In this document: piece after piece, positions 15,000 through 23,114 of the stretch
Layout of the letters: every line of letters starts with the position of its first letter
Numbering within the stretch: the stretch's first letter is position 1
NCBI GenBank assembly: GCA_902778175.1
Contig: CACYWT010000015.1
Location: 1-32,451, forward strand
DNA: 32,451 bases
Direction of reading: 5' to 3'
Source: an uncultured Ruminococcus sp.
GTDB lineage: Bacteria > Bacillota > Clostridia > Oscillospirales > Acutalibacteraceae
Position numbers and translations under genes: made by a program
Notes under the pieces: model-generated
The model's input: only the letters and a program-made list of their open reading frames with translations
Told to the model about the DNA's origin: nothing
Database searches by the model: none

Positions 15000-15893
15000 T
15001 CAATTACGGTTATCGACATTATAACGATATTCCTTCGGTGTCATATTGTACTTCTTCTTGAAAATACGGTTAAAATAGGAAAGATTCGTTATCCCTATCC
15101 TTGCCGCGACCTCGGTTATCTGCATCCCCGTGGTAAGAAGAAGATTCGTCGCTATATTCAGCCGGTAATCATTTATATATTCGATACAGGTCATACCCAT
15201 ATATTTCTTGAAAAACCGCATGAAATAATGCTTGCTCAGATTAACGCTTTCCGCAAGCTCATCTATGGTAATCGTATTCATATAGTTTGCGTCGATATAA
15301 TCAAGAATAGTCTTGATATTACGGGTGGTATTATCTTTGATCGTCGGCTCGTGAAGCTCCGCTGTAAAGAAATAACTGAAAAGAGTATGGAACAGATTGA
15401 ACAGTTCAGACTTTATTTTTATTTCATAGAAGGGTTTCCTGCGGTCGTATTCATCTATCAGTCTGCGGACACTGGAAACAAGCTCATCATAATGCGGAGC
15501 ATCTGAAGATATCACTATCGGGTTGATATAATTTCCGTCAAGAAACGGATTCAGATATTTTATCGTGCAGGCATCGGTATTGTTGCCGGTAAGCATACTC
15601 AGATCAAATATTATAGTGCGGAAAGAGCTTCTCACATCGTCTGCCTGTTTAAAAGAATGAAGAAGGCAGGGATTTATTATTATTATATCCCCTTCCCTGA
15701 CCTGATAGCTTTCAAGATCAATATACTCCTCGAATCTTCCCTTTTCAACATATACTATCTCCATCTCATCATGCCAGTGCATAGGATAGGTAGTATAGAA
15801 ATCAGGCATAACTGTTCTTGATACCATATAAGGTAACAGAAAATCTCCCTTCTGACCTGTTTCCTTCAGGCTCAGTAATTCTTCCTGCTGCAT
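15000..15893 (-). CDS. AraC-family transcriptional regulator with cupin sensor domain
   Basis: 297 residues. The N-terminal part (about 20-165) is a cupin-like domain (YPMHWHDEMEIVYVEKG, YQVREGDIIIINPCLLHSF) expected to bind a small ligand, often a sugar. The C-terminal 100 residues hold two helix-turn-helix units: IDELAESVNLSKHYFMRFFK and ITEVAARIGITNLSYFNRIF, ending in TPKEYR. AAGGAG lies eight bases before the ATG. It heads the LRR, glycosylase and S66 operon and faces an unknown membrane protein gene. The divergent region holds a perfect 20-bp palindrome spanning both -10 boxes, a plausible control point. The ligand is unknown. Confidence 0.9.
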   Translation of the reverse strand: MQQEELLSLKETGQKGDFLLPYMVSRTVMPDFYTTYPMHWHDEMEIVYVEKGRFEEYIDLESYQVREGDIIIINPCLLHSFKQADDVRSSFRTIIFDLSMLTGNNTDACTIKYLNPFLDGNYINPIVISSDAPHYDELVSSVRRLIDEYDRRKPFYEIKIKSELFNLFHTLFSYFFTAELHEPTIKDNTTRNIKTILDYIDANYMNTITIDELAESVNLSKHYFMRFFKKYMGMTCIEYINDYRLNIATNLLLTTGMQITEVAARIGITNLSYFNRIFKKKYNMTPKEYRYNVDNRN

Positions 15894-15971
15894 ATTTCTT
15901 TCTCCTTTTATTTATCCGTAAAGAATCCCCATTTATCCGTACAGATTACAAATTGTCATAAAAACTGATAC

Positions 15972-16006
15972 AATAGTATTATAATACTATTATGCCCCTC
16001 ACTCAA
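15972..16006 (-). promoter_or_regulatory. AraC-operon promoter overlapping a perfect 20-bp palindrome
   Basis: Minus strand TTGAGT (16001-16006), 17-base spacer, TATAAT (15978-15983). The -10 box lies within AATAGTATTATAATACTATT (15972-15991), a perfect palindrome. On the plus strand TTGTCA (15953-15958), an 18-base spacer and TATTAT (15977-15982) form a back-to-back promoter for the membrane protein gene at 16130, so both promoters share the palindrome. Confidence 0.6.
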
Positions 16007-16129
16007 TGATAATAAAATGCCTCTTTATAATATTATTATGCTTTTTACTGATGATCCGGACCTTTTTATGTTTTTTCTGCGTTTATATTTACAGAAAGCG
16101 AAAAACAAATAAGAGCAGGAGGAAAAACA

Positions 16130-17284
16130 ATGAATAATACCGAATTATTTTACAGTGGCTACAATGATAACAATACTGAATATCTCGATCCCTTTGATCC
16201 GGTCAGAAATCCGGCGAAGTCCGCCGCTATTCCGGTCAAGGGAAAAAAGTATGAAAAATTCGAGATCGTCACAAACCGTAATTTACAGACGATCGTATCC
16301 GTAATTGCGCTTGTTTTCTTTTACTACAAAAGTTTCAGCAGGGTATATTATGAATTCCTGCGCGAAAGTGATTCCTCTCTCCGTCTGCTGACATATCTTT
16401 CATCATTGTTCATCATCGTCAGCATTATCCCGATCGTATACTATATTATAATGGCGTTTGTCAAGGCAGTAAAGCACAAGGAAAACATCAGTCCGCGCAA
16501 TACATTCATTGCGGCTGGCGTCGCCCTTATGACGGACATTGCGTATATCATATTCGCAAAAAGAGGTGTTCCGGATATTGTCCTGACAGTGATTATCGCT
16601 GTAATCATCCTTGCGGCGACTATTATACTCATGGTCAGAGAATCTGAAAAAGAAGACAGGGGCTCCGCCTTATTTGTTATCATCACCCTGCTGGCGCTGT
16701 TTATTCATATGATAACATTCAGCGTATTTTTCTCCGTGGTATACAGAAACGGTTCCGACTATACTGTAAAAATATTATGTATGCAGAGCGGCGCTACAGA
16801 AAAGAATGAAAAGGATCTTGTCATTGTGACAAACAGTATTATGAACCAGACAAACGATTACTCTATGTATTATTCAACAGAAGCAGCGCTTCCCGACAGA
16901 GTGTTCCATTCCGTAAAGGAGTTTGACGCTTATTATGCCGAAGCTGAAAAGCTGCGCATAAACAACGGTGCTTCGGGCGGAAAATATGATGAAGCGGCTC
17001 ATGCAATGGAAGCCGTGCTTTCTCCCGAACTGAGCAAATACGATGATAATTTCTTTATCAGCAATGATCTGGTCGTCGTATCATTTTCCCTTTATAAAAA
17101 TATAGAAAACGCTTCGTTACCGGAGGTTTATACAAAAGAAAGCACAGATCTGACATACCTGCACTTTTGTACCGAAGACACATCCGGCAGCGGCAATACA
17201 GACGAGCACGGAATATGCTATGCATTGATTTCCGTTCCCAAAGAAAAGTCTGATATCTTCTCGAATACGACACGCTGTATATGA
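16130..17284 (+). CDS. Polytopic membrane protein of unknown function
   Basis: 384 residues. A polar N-terminus (about 1-50) is followed by hydrophobic segments near 56-72, 84-108, 124-143, 149-168 and 183-206 (for example VLTVIIAVIILAATIILMV). The C-terminal part (about 210-384) is a soluble domain with DYSMYYSTEAALPDRVFHSV, KYDDNFFISNDLVVVSFSLY and YLHFCTED. I do not recognise a family. GGAGGAAAAACA precedes the ATG and a strong terminator follows, so it is a single gene. It faces the AraC regulator across a shared palindrome, which makes it a candidate second target. An odd number of helices would put the C-terminal domain outside; this is inference. Confidence 0.75.
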   Translation: MNNTELFYSGYNDNNTEYLDPFDPVRNPAKSAAIPVKGKKYEKFEIVTNRNLQTIVSVIALVFFYYKSFSRVYYEFLRESDSSLRLLTYLSSLFIIVSIIPIVYYIIMAFVKAVKHKENISPRNTFIAAGVALMTDIAYIIFAKRGVPDIVLTVIIAVIILAATIILMVRESEKEDRGSALFVIITLLALFIHMITFSVFFSVVYRNGSDYTVKILCMQSGATEKNEKDLVIVTNSIMNQTNDYSMYYSTEAALPDRVFHSVKEFDAYYAEAEKLRINNGASGGKYDEAAHAMEAVLSPELSKYDDNFFISNDLVVVSFSLYKNIENASLPEVYTKESTDLTYLHFCTEDTSGSGNTDEHGICYALISVPKEKSDIFSNTTRCI

Positions 17285-17318
17285 TGACAGGGATCTATCC
17301 CCGTCAAACAACCCCAGG

Positions 17319-17358
17319 CAGTTTCCGGAGCATTTATCTGCTCCGGAGCTGTTTTTTT
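17319..17358 (+). terminator. Terminator of the membrane protein gene
   Basis: Stem CCGGAGCA with TGCTCCGG, extended by CAG/CTG with a one-base bulge (17319-17332 with 17339-17351), followed by seven T. Confidence 0.85.
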
Positions 17359-17420
17359 ACTGCGTTGATATGCAGCGGAAAAAGTAGTATATGAAAGCGG
17401 AGGTTAGTTTCATAAAGTAC

Positions 17421-17449
17421 TTGAAGTTTCGGGCAAAAAATGTTAAAAT
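17421..17449 (+). promoter_or_regulatory. Promoter of glycyl-tRNA synthetase
   Basis: TTGAAG (17421-17426), 17-base spacer, TAAAAT (17444-17449). The predicted leader is only about 25 nt, too short for a T-box. Confidence 0.65.
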
Positions 17450-17480
17450 TACTTTATCTGATTTTATTGGAGGAACTAAA

Positions 17481-18857
17481 ATGAAAAATACGGAAAAAAA
17501 TCTTGATACGATCAAGGCTCTCTGTACCAGCAGAGGCTTCGTTTACCCCGGCTCCGAAATATACGGAGGTCTTGCTAATACCTGGGATTACGGTCCCCTC
17601 GGCGCAGCTCTCAAGAATAATATCAAAAATGCCTGGCTGAAAAAATTCGTTCAGGAAAACAAATACAATGTCGGTCTTGACGCCGCTATCCTCATGAACC
17701 CACAGACATGGGTAGCTTCGGGTCACCTCGGCGGTTTCTCTGATCCTCTTATGGACTGTAAGGAATGTAAGACAAGACATCGCGCAGATAACCTTATCGA
17801 GGAATTTGACGGAACTAATGTCGCAGGCTGGTCAAATGAACAGCTCTCCGATTATATCGAACAGAAACAGATACCCTGCCCCAAATGCGGCAAGCATAAT
17901 TTTACAGAGATCCGTCAGTTCAACCTTATGTTCAAGACCTTCCAGGGAGTTACCGAGGACAGCAAGGATACCCTCTATCTCCGTCCGGAAACTGCTCAGG
18001 GTATTTTCGTAAACTTCGCAAATATCCAGCGTACTACACGCAGAAAGGTTCCTTTCGGCGTTGCTCAGATCGGTAAATCCTTCCGTAATGAGATCACTCC
18101 CGGCAAGTTCATCTTCCGTGTTCGTGAATTTGAACAGATGGAGCTTGAATTCTTCTGTAAGCCCGGAACCGACCTCGAATGGTTCACATACTGGCGCGGA
18201 TTCTGCCGCGACTGGCTCTACAGCCTCGGCATTAAAGAAGAAAACCTCCGTCTGCGTGATCACGATCCCGAGGAGCTTTGTTTCTATTCAAAGGCTACGA
18301 CCGACTTTGAATATATGTTCCCGTTCGGCTGGGGCGAGCTTTGGGGCGTTGCCGACAGAACCGATTATGACCTTACTCAGCATATCAATACCAGCGGCAA
18401 AAGCCTTGAATATTTTGACCCGACTACAAATGAGAAATATATCCCCTACGTCATCGAACCGTCACTTGGCGTTGAGCGTCTGTTCCTTGCAGTTCTCTGC
18501 GAGGCTTATGACGAGGAAAAGATCGACGATAAGGATACCCGCGTGGTACTTCACTTCCACCCGGCTCTCGCACCGGTCAAGGCTGCTGTTCTTCCGCTCT
18601 CCAAAAAGCTCAATGAGCAGGCAGAAAAGGTATTTGAACAGCTCTCCAAAGATTTCATGGTCGAATATGACGACGCAGGATCTATCGGCAAGCGTTACCG
18701 CCGTCAGGACGAGATCGGTACTCCCTTCTGCATCACATACGACTTTGACAGCGTTGAGGACGGCTGCGTGACAATCCGTGACCGTGATACAATGCAGCAG
18801 GAAAGGATCTCTATTGACAAGCTGAACGACTATATCGCAGAAAAAATCAAATTCTGA
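17481..18857 (+). CDS. glyQS: Glycyl-tRNA synthetase (dimeric, class II)
   Basis: 458 residues from the ATG at 17481 behind GGAGGAAC; an upstream in-frame ATG at 17391 precedes the promoter. Class II core motifs are present: [19 protein letters not shown], motif 2 [20 protein letters not shown], and motif 3 [15 protein letters not shown] zinc-ribbon insertion carries CKECKTRH and CPKCGKHNF. The anticodon-binding domain occupies the C-terminal 100 residues ([39 protein letters not shown]). Length and order fit the single-chain alpha2 enzyme of Firmicutes and Archaea/Eukarya type, not the alpha2beta2 GlyQ/GlyS form. It charges tRNA-Gly with glycine in the cytosol. It is transcribed alone with a high-expression codon pattern. 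Confidence 0.96.
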   Translation: MKNTEKNLDTIKALCTSRGFVYPGSEIYGGLANTWDYGPLGAALKNNIKNAWLKKFVQENKYNVGLDAAILMNPQTWVASGHLGGFSDPLMDCKECKTRHRADNLIEEFDGTNVAGWSNEQLSDYIEQKQIPCPKCGKHNFTEIRQFNLMFKTFQGVTEDSKDTLYLRPETAQGIFVNFANIQRTTRRKVPFGVAQIGKSFRNEITPGKFIFRVREFEQMELEFFCKPGTDLEWFTYWRGFCRDWLYSLGIKEENLRLRDHDPEELCFYSKATTDFEYMFPFGWGELWGVADRTDYDLTQHINTSGKSLEYFDPTTNEKYIPYVIEPSLGVERLFLAVLCEAYDEEKIDDKDTRVVLHFHPALAPVKAAVLPLSKKLNEQAEKVFEQLSKDFMVEYDDAGSIGKRYRRQDEIGTPFCITYDFDSVEDGCVTIRDRDTMQQERISIDKLNDYIAEKIKF

Positions 18858-18861
18858 AAAA

Positions 18862-18900
18862 ATACGGCTGCTGATACTCTCCGGCAGCCGTATCTTATTA
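18862..18900 (+). terminator. Hairpin terminator after glycyl-tRNA synthetase
   Basis: Perfect 10-bp stem ATACGGCTGC (18862-18871) with GCAGCCGTAT (18884-18893), then a short T-poor tail. A second TCCGGA stem (about 18900-18925) follows and may strengthen it. Confidence 0.65.
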
Positions 18901-18976
18901 TCCGGAAGAACTGATTCTCCGGATATTAATGCATAACATTATCGCTCTGTTTTATAATTTATATTACTATAAAATA

Positions 18977-19005
18977 TTGACAGGGCTTTTGTTTGGTACT
19001 ATAAT
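18977..19005 (+). promoter_or_regulatory. Consensus promoter of the branched-chain aminotransferase
   Basis: TTGACA (18977-18982), 17-base spacer, TATAAT (19000-19005): both boxes match consensus, the best promoter in the window. Confidence 0.85.
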
Positions 19006-19040
19006 AAAGTTGTATCTAATCTTGAAAGGAAGTCCTTAAA

Positions 19041-20066
19041 ATGGAAAAGAAAAATATTGATTGGTCAAGCCTTGGCTTCGGCTATATCAAAACAGACAAG
19101 CGTTACGTTTCTACTTATAAAAACGGCTCATGGGACGAGGGCGCGCTTATTGAAGATGATATGATAACTATGAGTGAATGTGCCTGCGTTCTTCAGTATT
19201 CACAGACTATATTTGAGGGACTGAAGGCTTATACTACTGAAAACGGACATATCGTTATCTTCCGCCCCGACCTCAATGCTGAAAGACTTGCCAATTCTGC
19301 AAGAAGAATGGAAATGCCGGTTTTCCCGGAGGATAAGTTCATCGACGCCGTTGTTCAGACAGTAAAGGCTAATGATTCATTCGTTCCGCCTTACGGCACA
19401 GGCGCTACTCTCTATATCCGTCCTTATATGTTCGGTATCAACCCCGTTATCGGCGTTAAGCCGGCAGATGAGTTCCAGTTCAGAGTATTTACTACTCCTG
19501 TTGGTCCCTACTTCAAGGGCGGCGCTAAGCCTATCGTTATAAAGGTAAGCGACTTCGACAGAGCTGCTCCCAACGGCACAGGCTTTATCAAAGCCGGTCT
19601 TAACTATGCAATGAGCCTTCACGCTATCGTTACCGCTCATAACGAAGGCTTTGCAGAAAATATGTATCTCGACGCAAGAACACGCACTAAGGTCGAGGAA
19701 ACAGGCGGAGCAAACTTCCTTTTCGTTACAAAGGACAATAAGATCGTTACTCCTAAGTCGAACAGTATTCTCCCGTCTATCACAAGACGTTCGCTTATGA
19801 CTGTTGCTAAGGATTATCTCGGTCTTGAGGTCGAGGAAAGGGAAGTTTACTTCGACGAGGTAAAGGATTTCGCAGAGTGCGGTCTTTGCGGAACAGCGGC
19901 TGTTATCTCCCCTGTCGGAAAGATCAACGATCACGGCAAAGAAATCTGTTTCCCGAGCGGAATGGAAGAGATGGGTCCTGTTACAAAGAAGCTTTACGAT
20001 ACTCTTACAGGTATCCAGATGGGCAGGCTCGAAGCTCCCGAGGGCTGGATCAAGGTTATCGAATAA
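19041..20066 (+). CDS. ilvE: Branched-chain amino acid aminotransferase (class IV, PLP)
   Basis: 341 residues, in the usual range for the longer BCAT type. Motifs: CACVLQYSQTIFEGLKAY, the substrate arm YIRPYMFGINPVIGV, the PLP-Lys region GTGFIKAGLNYAMS, TKVEETGGANFLFV with the conserved Glu, SILPSITRRSL for the cofactor phosphate, and CGLCGTAAVISPVG. It interconverts Val, Leu and Ile with their 2-oxo acids using glutamate. The ribosome site AAGGAAG and a perfect consensus promoter suggest constitutive high expression, and the codons agree. No T-box or attenuator is seen in the short leader. It is a single gene closed by a strong terminator. Confidence 0.95.
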   Translation: MEKKNIDWSSLGFGYIKTDKRYVSTYKNGSWDEGALIEDDMITMSECACVLQYSQTIFEGLKAYTTENGHIVIFRPDLNAERLANSARRMEMPVFPEDKFIDAVVQTVKANDSFVPPYGTGATLYIRPYMFGINPVIGVKPADEFQFRVFTTPVGPYFKGGAKPIVIKVSDFDRAAPNGTGFIKAGLNYAMSLHAIVTAHNEGFAENMYLDARTRTKVEETGGANFLFVTKDNKIVTPKSNSILPSITRRSLMTVAKDYLGLEVEEREVYFDEVKDFAECGLCGTAAVISPVGKINDHGKEICFPSGMEEMGPVTKKLYDTLTGIQMGRLEAPEGWIKVIE

Positions 20067-20071
20067 TAGTT

Positions 20072-20104
20072 TTTCCCTCCGGTATTGCCGGGGGGATTTT
20101 TTTG
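20072..20104 (+). terminator. Terminator of the aminotransferase gene
   Basis: Stem CCCTCCGG (20075-20082) with CCGGGGGG (20088-20095), followed by a run of seven T. Confidence 0.9.
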
Positions 20105-20155
20105 CCTTTTTGTGCTAAAGTATACAAAATTTCTCAAAAAAAATACAGTTTTCTA

Positions 20156-20185
20156 TTTACTAATACAGTTGCTTTGTGATATAAT
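20156..20185 (+). promoter_or_regulatory. Promoter of mscL
   Basis: TTTACT (20156-20161), 18-base spacer, TATAAT (20180-20185), about 32 bases before the ATG. Confidence 0.65.
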
Positions 20186-20216
20186 ATGTTTATCAATTTT
20201 TACGGAGGAATGTCAT

Positions 20217-20687
20217 ATGGGTAAACTTATAGGCGAATTCAAAGAATTTATTATGAGAGGCAACGTAATGGATCTTGCTGTCGGTGTTATCATCGGCGGA
20301 GCTTTCGGATCTATCGTTACTTCTCTGTGTAATGATGTTATCATGCCGGGCGTAAGCTGGATAATTGCAACTGTTTCCGGAATGGATTTCACCAATCCCG
20401 AAACCGGACAGCTTGATTTCACAAAGGTCACTCAGTCGCTTAATGTCGGACCGATAAATTTCGGCAACTTTGCTGCTGCTATAATCTATTTCCTTATCAT
20501 GGCTATCATCATCTTCATCATGGTAAAGGCTGTAAACAAGCTCACCTCCATTGCAAAGAAAAAGGAAGAGGAAGCTCCCACGACCAAGGAATGTCCTTTC
20601 TGCTGCAGCGAGATCGCTATCAAGGCTACACGCTGCCCTCATTGTACAGCTGTTCTTGAAGAGGCTGCTGCTGCGCTCAAGAAATAA
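20217..20687 (+). CDS. mscL: Large-conductance mechanosensitive channel with C-terminal zinc ribbon
   Basis: 156 residues from the ATG at 20217 behind ACGGAGGAATGTC; a longer frame from 20085 reads through the previous terminator and is rejected. The N-terminal amphipathic helix and pore helix are typical (FKEFIMRGNVMDLAVGVIIG, GAFGSIVTSLCNDVIMPG), and the second TM helix is IIYFLIMAIIIFIMVKAVN. The C-terminus adds KECPFCCSEIAIKATRCPHC, two CxxC pairs forming a small zinc ribbon absent from the E. coli protein but common, as I recall, in clostridial MscL. The homopentamer opens under membrane tension to release solutes during osmotic downshock. It is a single gene. Confidence 0.95.
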   Translation: MGKLIGEFKEFIMRGNVMDLAVGVIIGGAFGSIVTSLCNDVIMPGVSWIIATVSGMDFTNPETGQLDFTKVTQSLNVGPINFGNFAAAIIYFLIMAIIIFIMVKAVNKLTSIAKKKEEEAPTTKECPFCCSEIAIKATRCPHCTAVLEEAAAALKK

Positions 20688-20704
20688 TTACATAACCATA
20701 TAAA

Positions 20705-20755
20705 ACACCGCACAAAGAGCATACGGCATATCGTAACGTCTTTGTGCGGTATTTC
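20705..20755. terminator. Bidirectional terminator built from the interspersed-repeat end motif
   Basis: ACCGCACAAAGA (20707-20718) pairs with TCTTTGTGCGGT (20739-20750); T-rich sequence follows on the right and A-rich sequence precedes on the left. The arm equals the core of the repeat ends at 30301, 31060 and 32357. It separates the converging mscL and small Cys-protein genes. Confidence 0.8.
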
Positions 20756-20756
20756 T

Positions 20757-20969
20757 TTAAAGCCTGAAATCATCGGCGGTATATTCAGGAATGTCGGGTA
20801 AGACCTTTGGTTCTCTTTTCAGAGGATCATAGCAGTACTTACCGCACGGTTCACCAAAGCTGCGCGAACCGTAACGGCAGACCTTTATGCCGTCGTTATT
20901 TTTAGTACAGTAAAGACAGTAATCGCAATCCGGCGGAATATTTTTCCCGAACAGTTTTTTCAAAGACAA
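20757..20969 (-). CDS. Small Cys-rich protein
   Basis: 70 residues if translation begins at the TTG at 20969, six bases after GGGAGTG; another TTG at 20984 would add five residues but overlaps that site. Six Cys are arranged as DCDYCLYC, then VCRYGS, then PCGKYC, followed by YDPLKREPKVLPDIPEY. I recall similar short proteins with a CDYC start and a C..F/YCYDPLKR.P end in clostridial genomes, all of unknown function. The Cys set could bind zinc or an iron-sulfur centre; this is inference. A strong promoter (TTGACA-18-TATAAT) and a bidirectional terminator enclose it. Confidence 0.7.
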   Translation of the reverse strand: MSLKKLFGKNIPPDCDYCLYCTKNNDGIKVCRYGSRSFGEPCGKYCYDPLKREPKVLPDIPEYTADDFRL

Positions 20970-20998
20970 TCTGATCACTCCCAATAATCAATATAATA

Positions 20999-21028
20999 AT
21001 TATACCAACACAGGAACAGTTATGTCAA
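20999..21028 (-). promoter_or_regulatory. Promoter of the small Cys-rich protein gene
   Basis: Minus strand TTGACA (21023-21028), 18-base spacer, TATAAT (20999-21004). Confidence 0.75.
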
Positions 21029-21076
21029 CCGGAGTTACGGCAAAGACAGGTATTCTTTTTCAACTATTTCTTTACA

Positions 21077-21838
21077 CTATACTGCCCGTCCTATATAAAA
21101 CACATATCCGTAATGCTGTTTGTATTTCAGATAAAGCTCCGCTTCACTGCGGTTGATCCCGGCGTATTCTATGACGGTATCGCAGCTGTCATATTTTTCG
21201 ATAAGCTTTTGAATAGCTTTCTCCCGCGGAGAATAATAGTTATCCGTCCAACATTCCTCCGTCAGTGCGAAGGCAGCAACAAACTGATATCCGCAGTTCT
21301 GCATGACTGCAATATTATTTCCGATAATGTCAAGATCACTGCCTGCGTCGTTCCAGAATTTTTCTGCCTCTGCAGGATGCTCATTTGTCAGCCATGAAGG
21401 ACAGCTGACAGCGACATAACCGCCCTTTTTCAGGAATCCCCGCCAATGCGACAGACCTTTCTCAAAGCCGATATTATCGATAGCTCCCTCCGACCAGATA
21501 AGGTCAAGGGAGTTTTTTTCAAACGGCAGTCTTTCCATATTGCCTGCAATTCCCTTTACTCTGTCGGACAGATCCTTGCTTTTTGCTTTTTTGTCAAGCT
21601 CCCGGACAAATTCGGGAAACATATCAAGACCGACTATCCTGCCGGATAAATACTCCGCAAGAATAAGTGTCTGACCGCCCGTTCCGCAGCCTAAATCGGC
21701 AATGCTTTCAAATTTGTTCAGATCACCCAGAAATCCCAGCGCCTTTTTGATCGTTTCGCGGCTGCCCGGTCCCTGCCGTTCCAGACCGATATGAGCCTCT
21801 ATTAACAGTTCAAAAAATGACGGTTGATTATTATTCAC
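21077..21838 (-). CDS. Class I SAM-dependent methyltransferase
   Basis: 253 residues from a GTG at 21838, eight bases after GGGAGG; the ATG at 21844 is only two bases from that site, so the GTG is preferred though not certain. Motif I is IADLGCGTGGQT, motif II IVGLDMFPEF, motif post-I GNMERLPF, followed by LDLIWSEGAID and the LKKGGYVAVSCPSW strand. The C-terminal part (WTDNYYSPREKAI, YGYVFYIGR) may set the substrate, which cannot be predicted; a small molecule is more likely than RNA. It is the last gene of an operon with a PAP2-like membrane protein and an XRE regulator, 24-30 bases after the regulator's stop. Confidence 0.85.
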   Translation of the reverse strand: MNNNQPSFFELLIEAHIGLERQGPGSRETIKKALGFLGDLNKFESIADLGCGTGGQTLILAEYLSGRIVGLDMFPEFVRELDKKAKSKDLSDRVKGIAGNMERLPFEKNSLDLIWSEGAIDNIGFEKGLSHWRGFLKKGGYVAVSCPSWLTNEHPAEAEKFWNDAGSDLDIIGNNIAVMQNCGYQFVAAFALTEECWTDNYYSPREKAIQKLIEKYDSCDTVIEYAGINRSEAELYLKYKQHYGYVFYIGRAV

Positions 21839-21868
21839 TGTCATTACCTCCCGGTATAAACCTTTTCA

Positions 21869-22459
21869 TTATTTCCTTAAAAAAACTTTTATTACAAGTA
21901 TAGTAAAACACATTATCCCTGCATACGGCTGTCTTGTAATTATAAATATTATTACTGAAATCACTGATAATACGATCCCCGCGATCAGCAAACGCTTATT
22001 CCACACGGGTTTATCCAAACGGGTTGCAATCAATGCAAAGATTCCGTTCAATACTGTAATACCTATAACCGCCGCATATACTGTCACGATCCATCGGCTT
22101 ATCTCACTCAGTCCGAAAATCGGAGCAGAATTCGGTTTTTCACCATTTCCGAATATCGGCAGGAACAGTATGAGCGATGTAAGAATATCAAGCAAGCCGC
22201 ATATGAGCGCGGTATATTTGCCGATGGTTTCCTGCTTTTCATTTTCAGCAGCCGTTATTATCTCGTCAGAACATATCAGCTCGTCAATTGATACGGAAAA
22301 ATATCGTGATATCTCTTTTAACGAATCAATACTCGGATATCCTCTTCCTGATTCCCATTTTGAGATCGCTGTCCTTGATACAAAAAGCTCCTTCGCAAGC
22401 TCCTCCTGTGTCATTCCCTTTTCTTTTCTTAACTCCTGCAGTTTTTCATTGAATTCCAT
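21869..22459 (-). CDS. XRE-family regulator with C-terminal membrane domain
   Basis: 196 residues. Residues 1-65 are a helix-turn-helix of the Xre/Cro type (LRKEKGMTQEELAKELFVSR, ISKWESGRGYPSIDSLKEIS). A short linker leads to about four hydrophobic segments (IGKYTALICGLLDILTSLIL, IVTVYAAVIGITVLNGIFAL, LLIAGIVLSVISVIIFIIT and a short last one). The protein should sit in the membrane with its DNA-binding domain in the cytosol, so it may sense an envelope signal. Its start overlaps the end of the PAP2-like gene by 14 bases and AGAGGAAAG serves as ribosome site, indicating coupling. Its targets may include this operon. Confidence 0.88.
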   Translation of the reverse strand: MEFNEKLQELRKEKGMTQEELAKELFVSRTAISKWESGRGYPSIDSLKEISRYFSVSIDELICSDEIITAAENEKQETIGKYTALICGLLDILTSLILFLPIFGNGEKPNSAPIFGLSEISRWIVTVYAAVIGITVLNGIFALIATRLDKPVWNKRLLIAGIVLSVISVIIFIITRQPYAGIMCFTILVIKVFLRK

Positions 22460-23114
22460 TTTCTTTCCTCTTATCCGTAAACATTACTGCGGCACAATAT
22501 GACGCAAACAATCCGAAGCTCAGAAAAACCGACCCTATGATATCCGTAGCCCAGTGAACACCGGAGATCAGCCTTCCGATCACCATAAACGCAGAAAACA
22601 AAACCGCAGAGAAATACACGGAATATCTGATGATCTTATTATCACATCTTCGTCTGATCTGCATTATCAGCGTCGGCATTACGGATAATACAAGAAGTGT
22701 CGTCGAGGACGGATAGGAAGCCTCCATAATTCCGTCTATCGGGATCGGACGGTAATTTACAGGTATCATTTCAAAAACTAAATACCCGATAATAACAAGA
22801 ATATAATAGATACCCAGCAGAATGATATCAGCATCGACCTTAAATAAACTTCTGCGGCGTATCAGCTGAATAAGCCCCAAAACTGCAAAGCACATACATA
22901 TTGCTACCGGAACAAGTCCAAGCCAGTCCGTTACAGTATAGATCCGCATATGTACGCCCGTAAGCTGATGGAACCATGTGTTGAATCCTGCAAAGCCTAT
23001 CGGCGTTCCCCGCTGTCCGACATTACGGACATCAACATTCATTATCAGAAATGTCCAGAGCGCAAATGCGGCAAGCAGACCGACGCCGATCAATAAAATT
23101 CTTTTAGCCTTCAT
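22446..23114 (-). CDS. PAP2-superfamily membrane protein with altered catalytic motif
   Basis: 222 residues with about six hydrophobic segments. PAP2 landmarks: VNYRP (Arg122-Pro123, motif 1), YPSSTT (135-138, motif 2) and GRLISGVHWATD (His187 and Asp191, motif 3). Motif 2 in active phosphatases is PSGH; here the His is Thr138 and the Gly is Ser137, and the Ser that opens motif 3 is Gly180. The nucleophile His187 and Arg181 remain. Active members dephosphorylate undecaprenyl or other lipid phosphates. This copy may be inactive, altered, or belong to a divergent clade. It begins an operon with the XRE regulator and the methyltransferase. AAGGA lies eight bases from the ATG. Confidence 0.8.
   Translation of the reverse strand: MKAKRILLIGVGLLAAFALWTFLIMNVDVRNVGQRGTPIGFAGFNTWFHQLTGVHMRIYTVTDWLGLVPVAICMCFAVLGLIQLIRRRSLFKVDADIILLGIYYILVIIGYLVFEMIPVNYRPIPIDGIMEASYPSSTTLLVLSVMPTLIMQIRRRCDNKIIRYSVYFSAVLFSAFMVIGRLISGVHWATDIIGSVFLSFGLFASYCAAVMFTDKRKENGIQ

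Noticed and set aside
17360-17480. T-box riboswitch before glycyl-tRNA synthetase
   Set aside because: The promoter lies at 17421-17449, leaving a leader of about 25 nt, and no T-box sequence or terminator is present.
20085-20216. N-terminal extension of MscL
   Set aside because: It includes the previous terminator and the mscL promoter; the MscL homology begins at the ATG at 20217.
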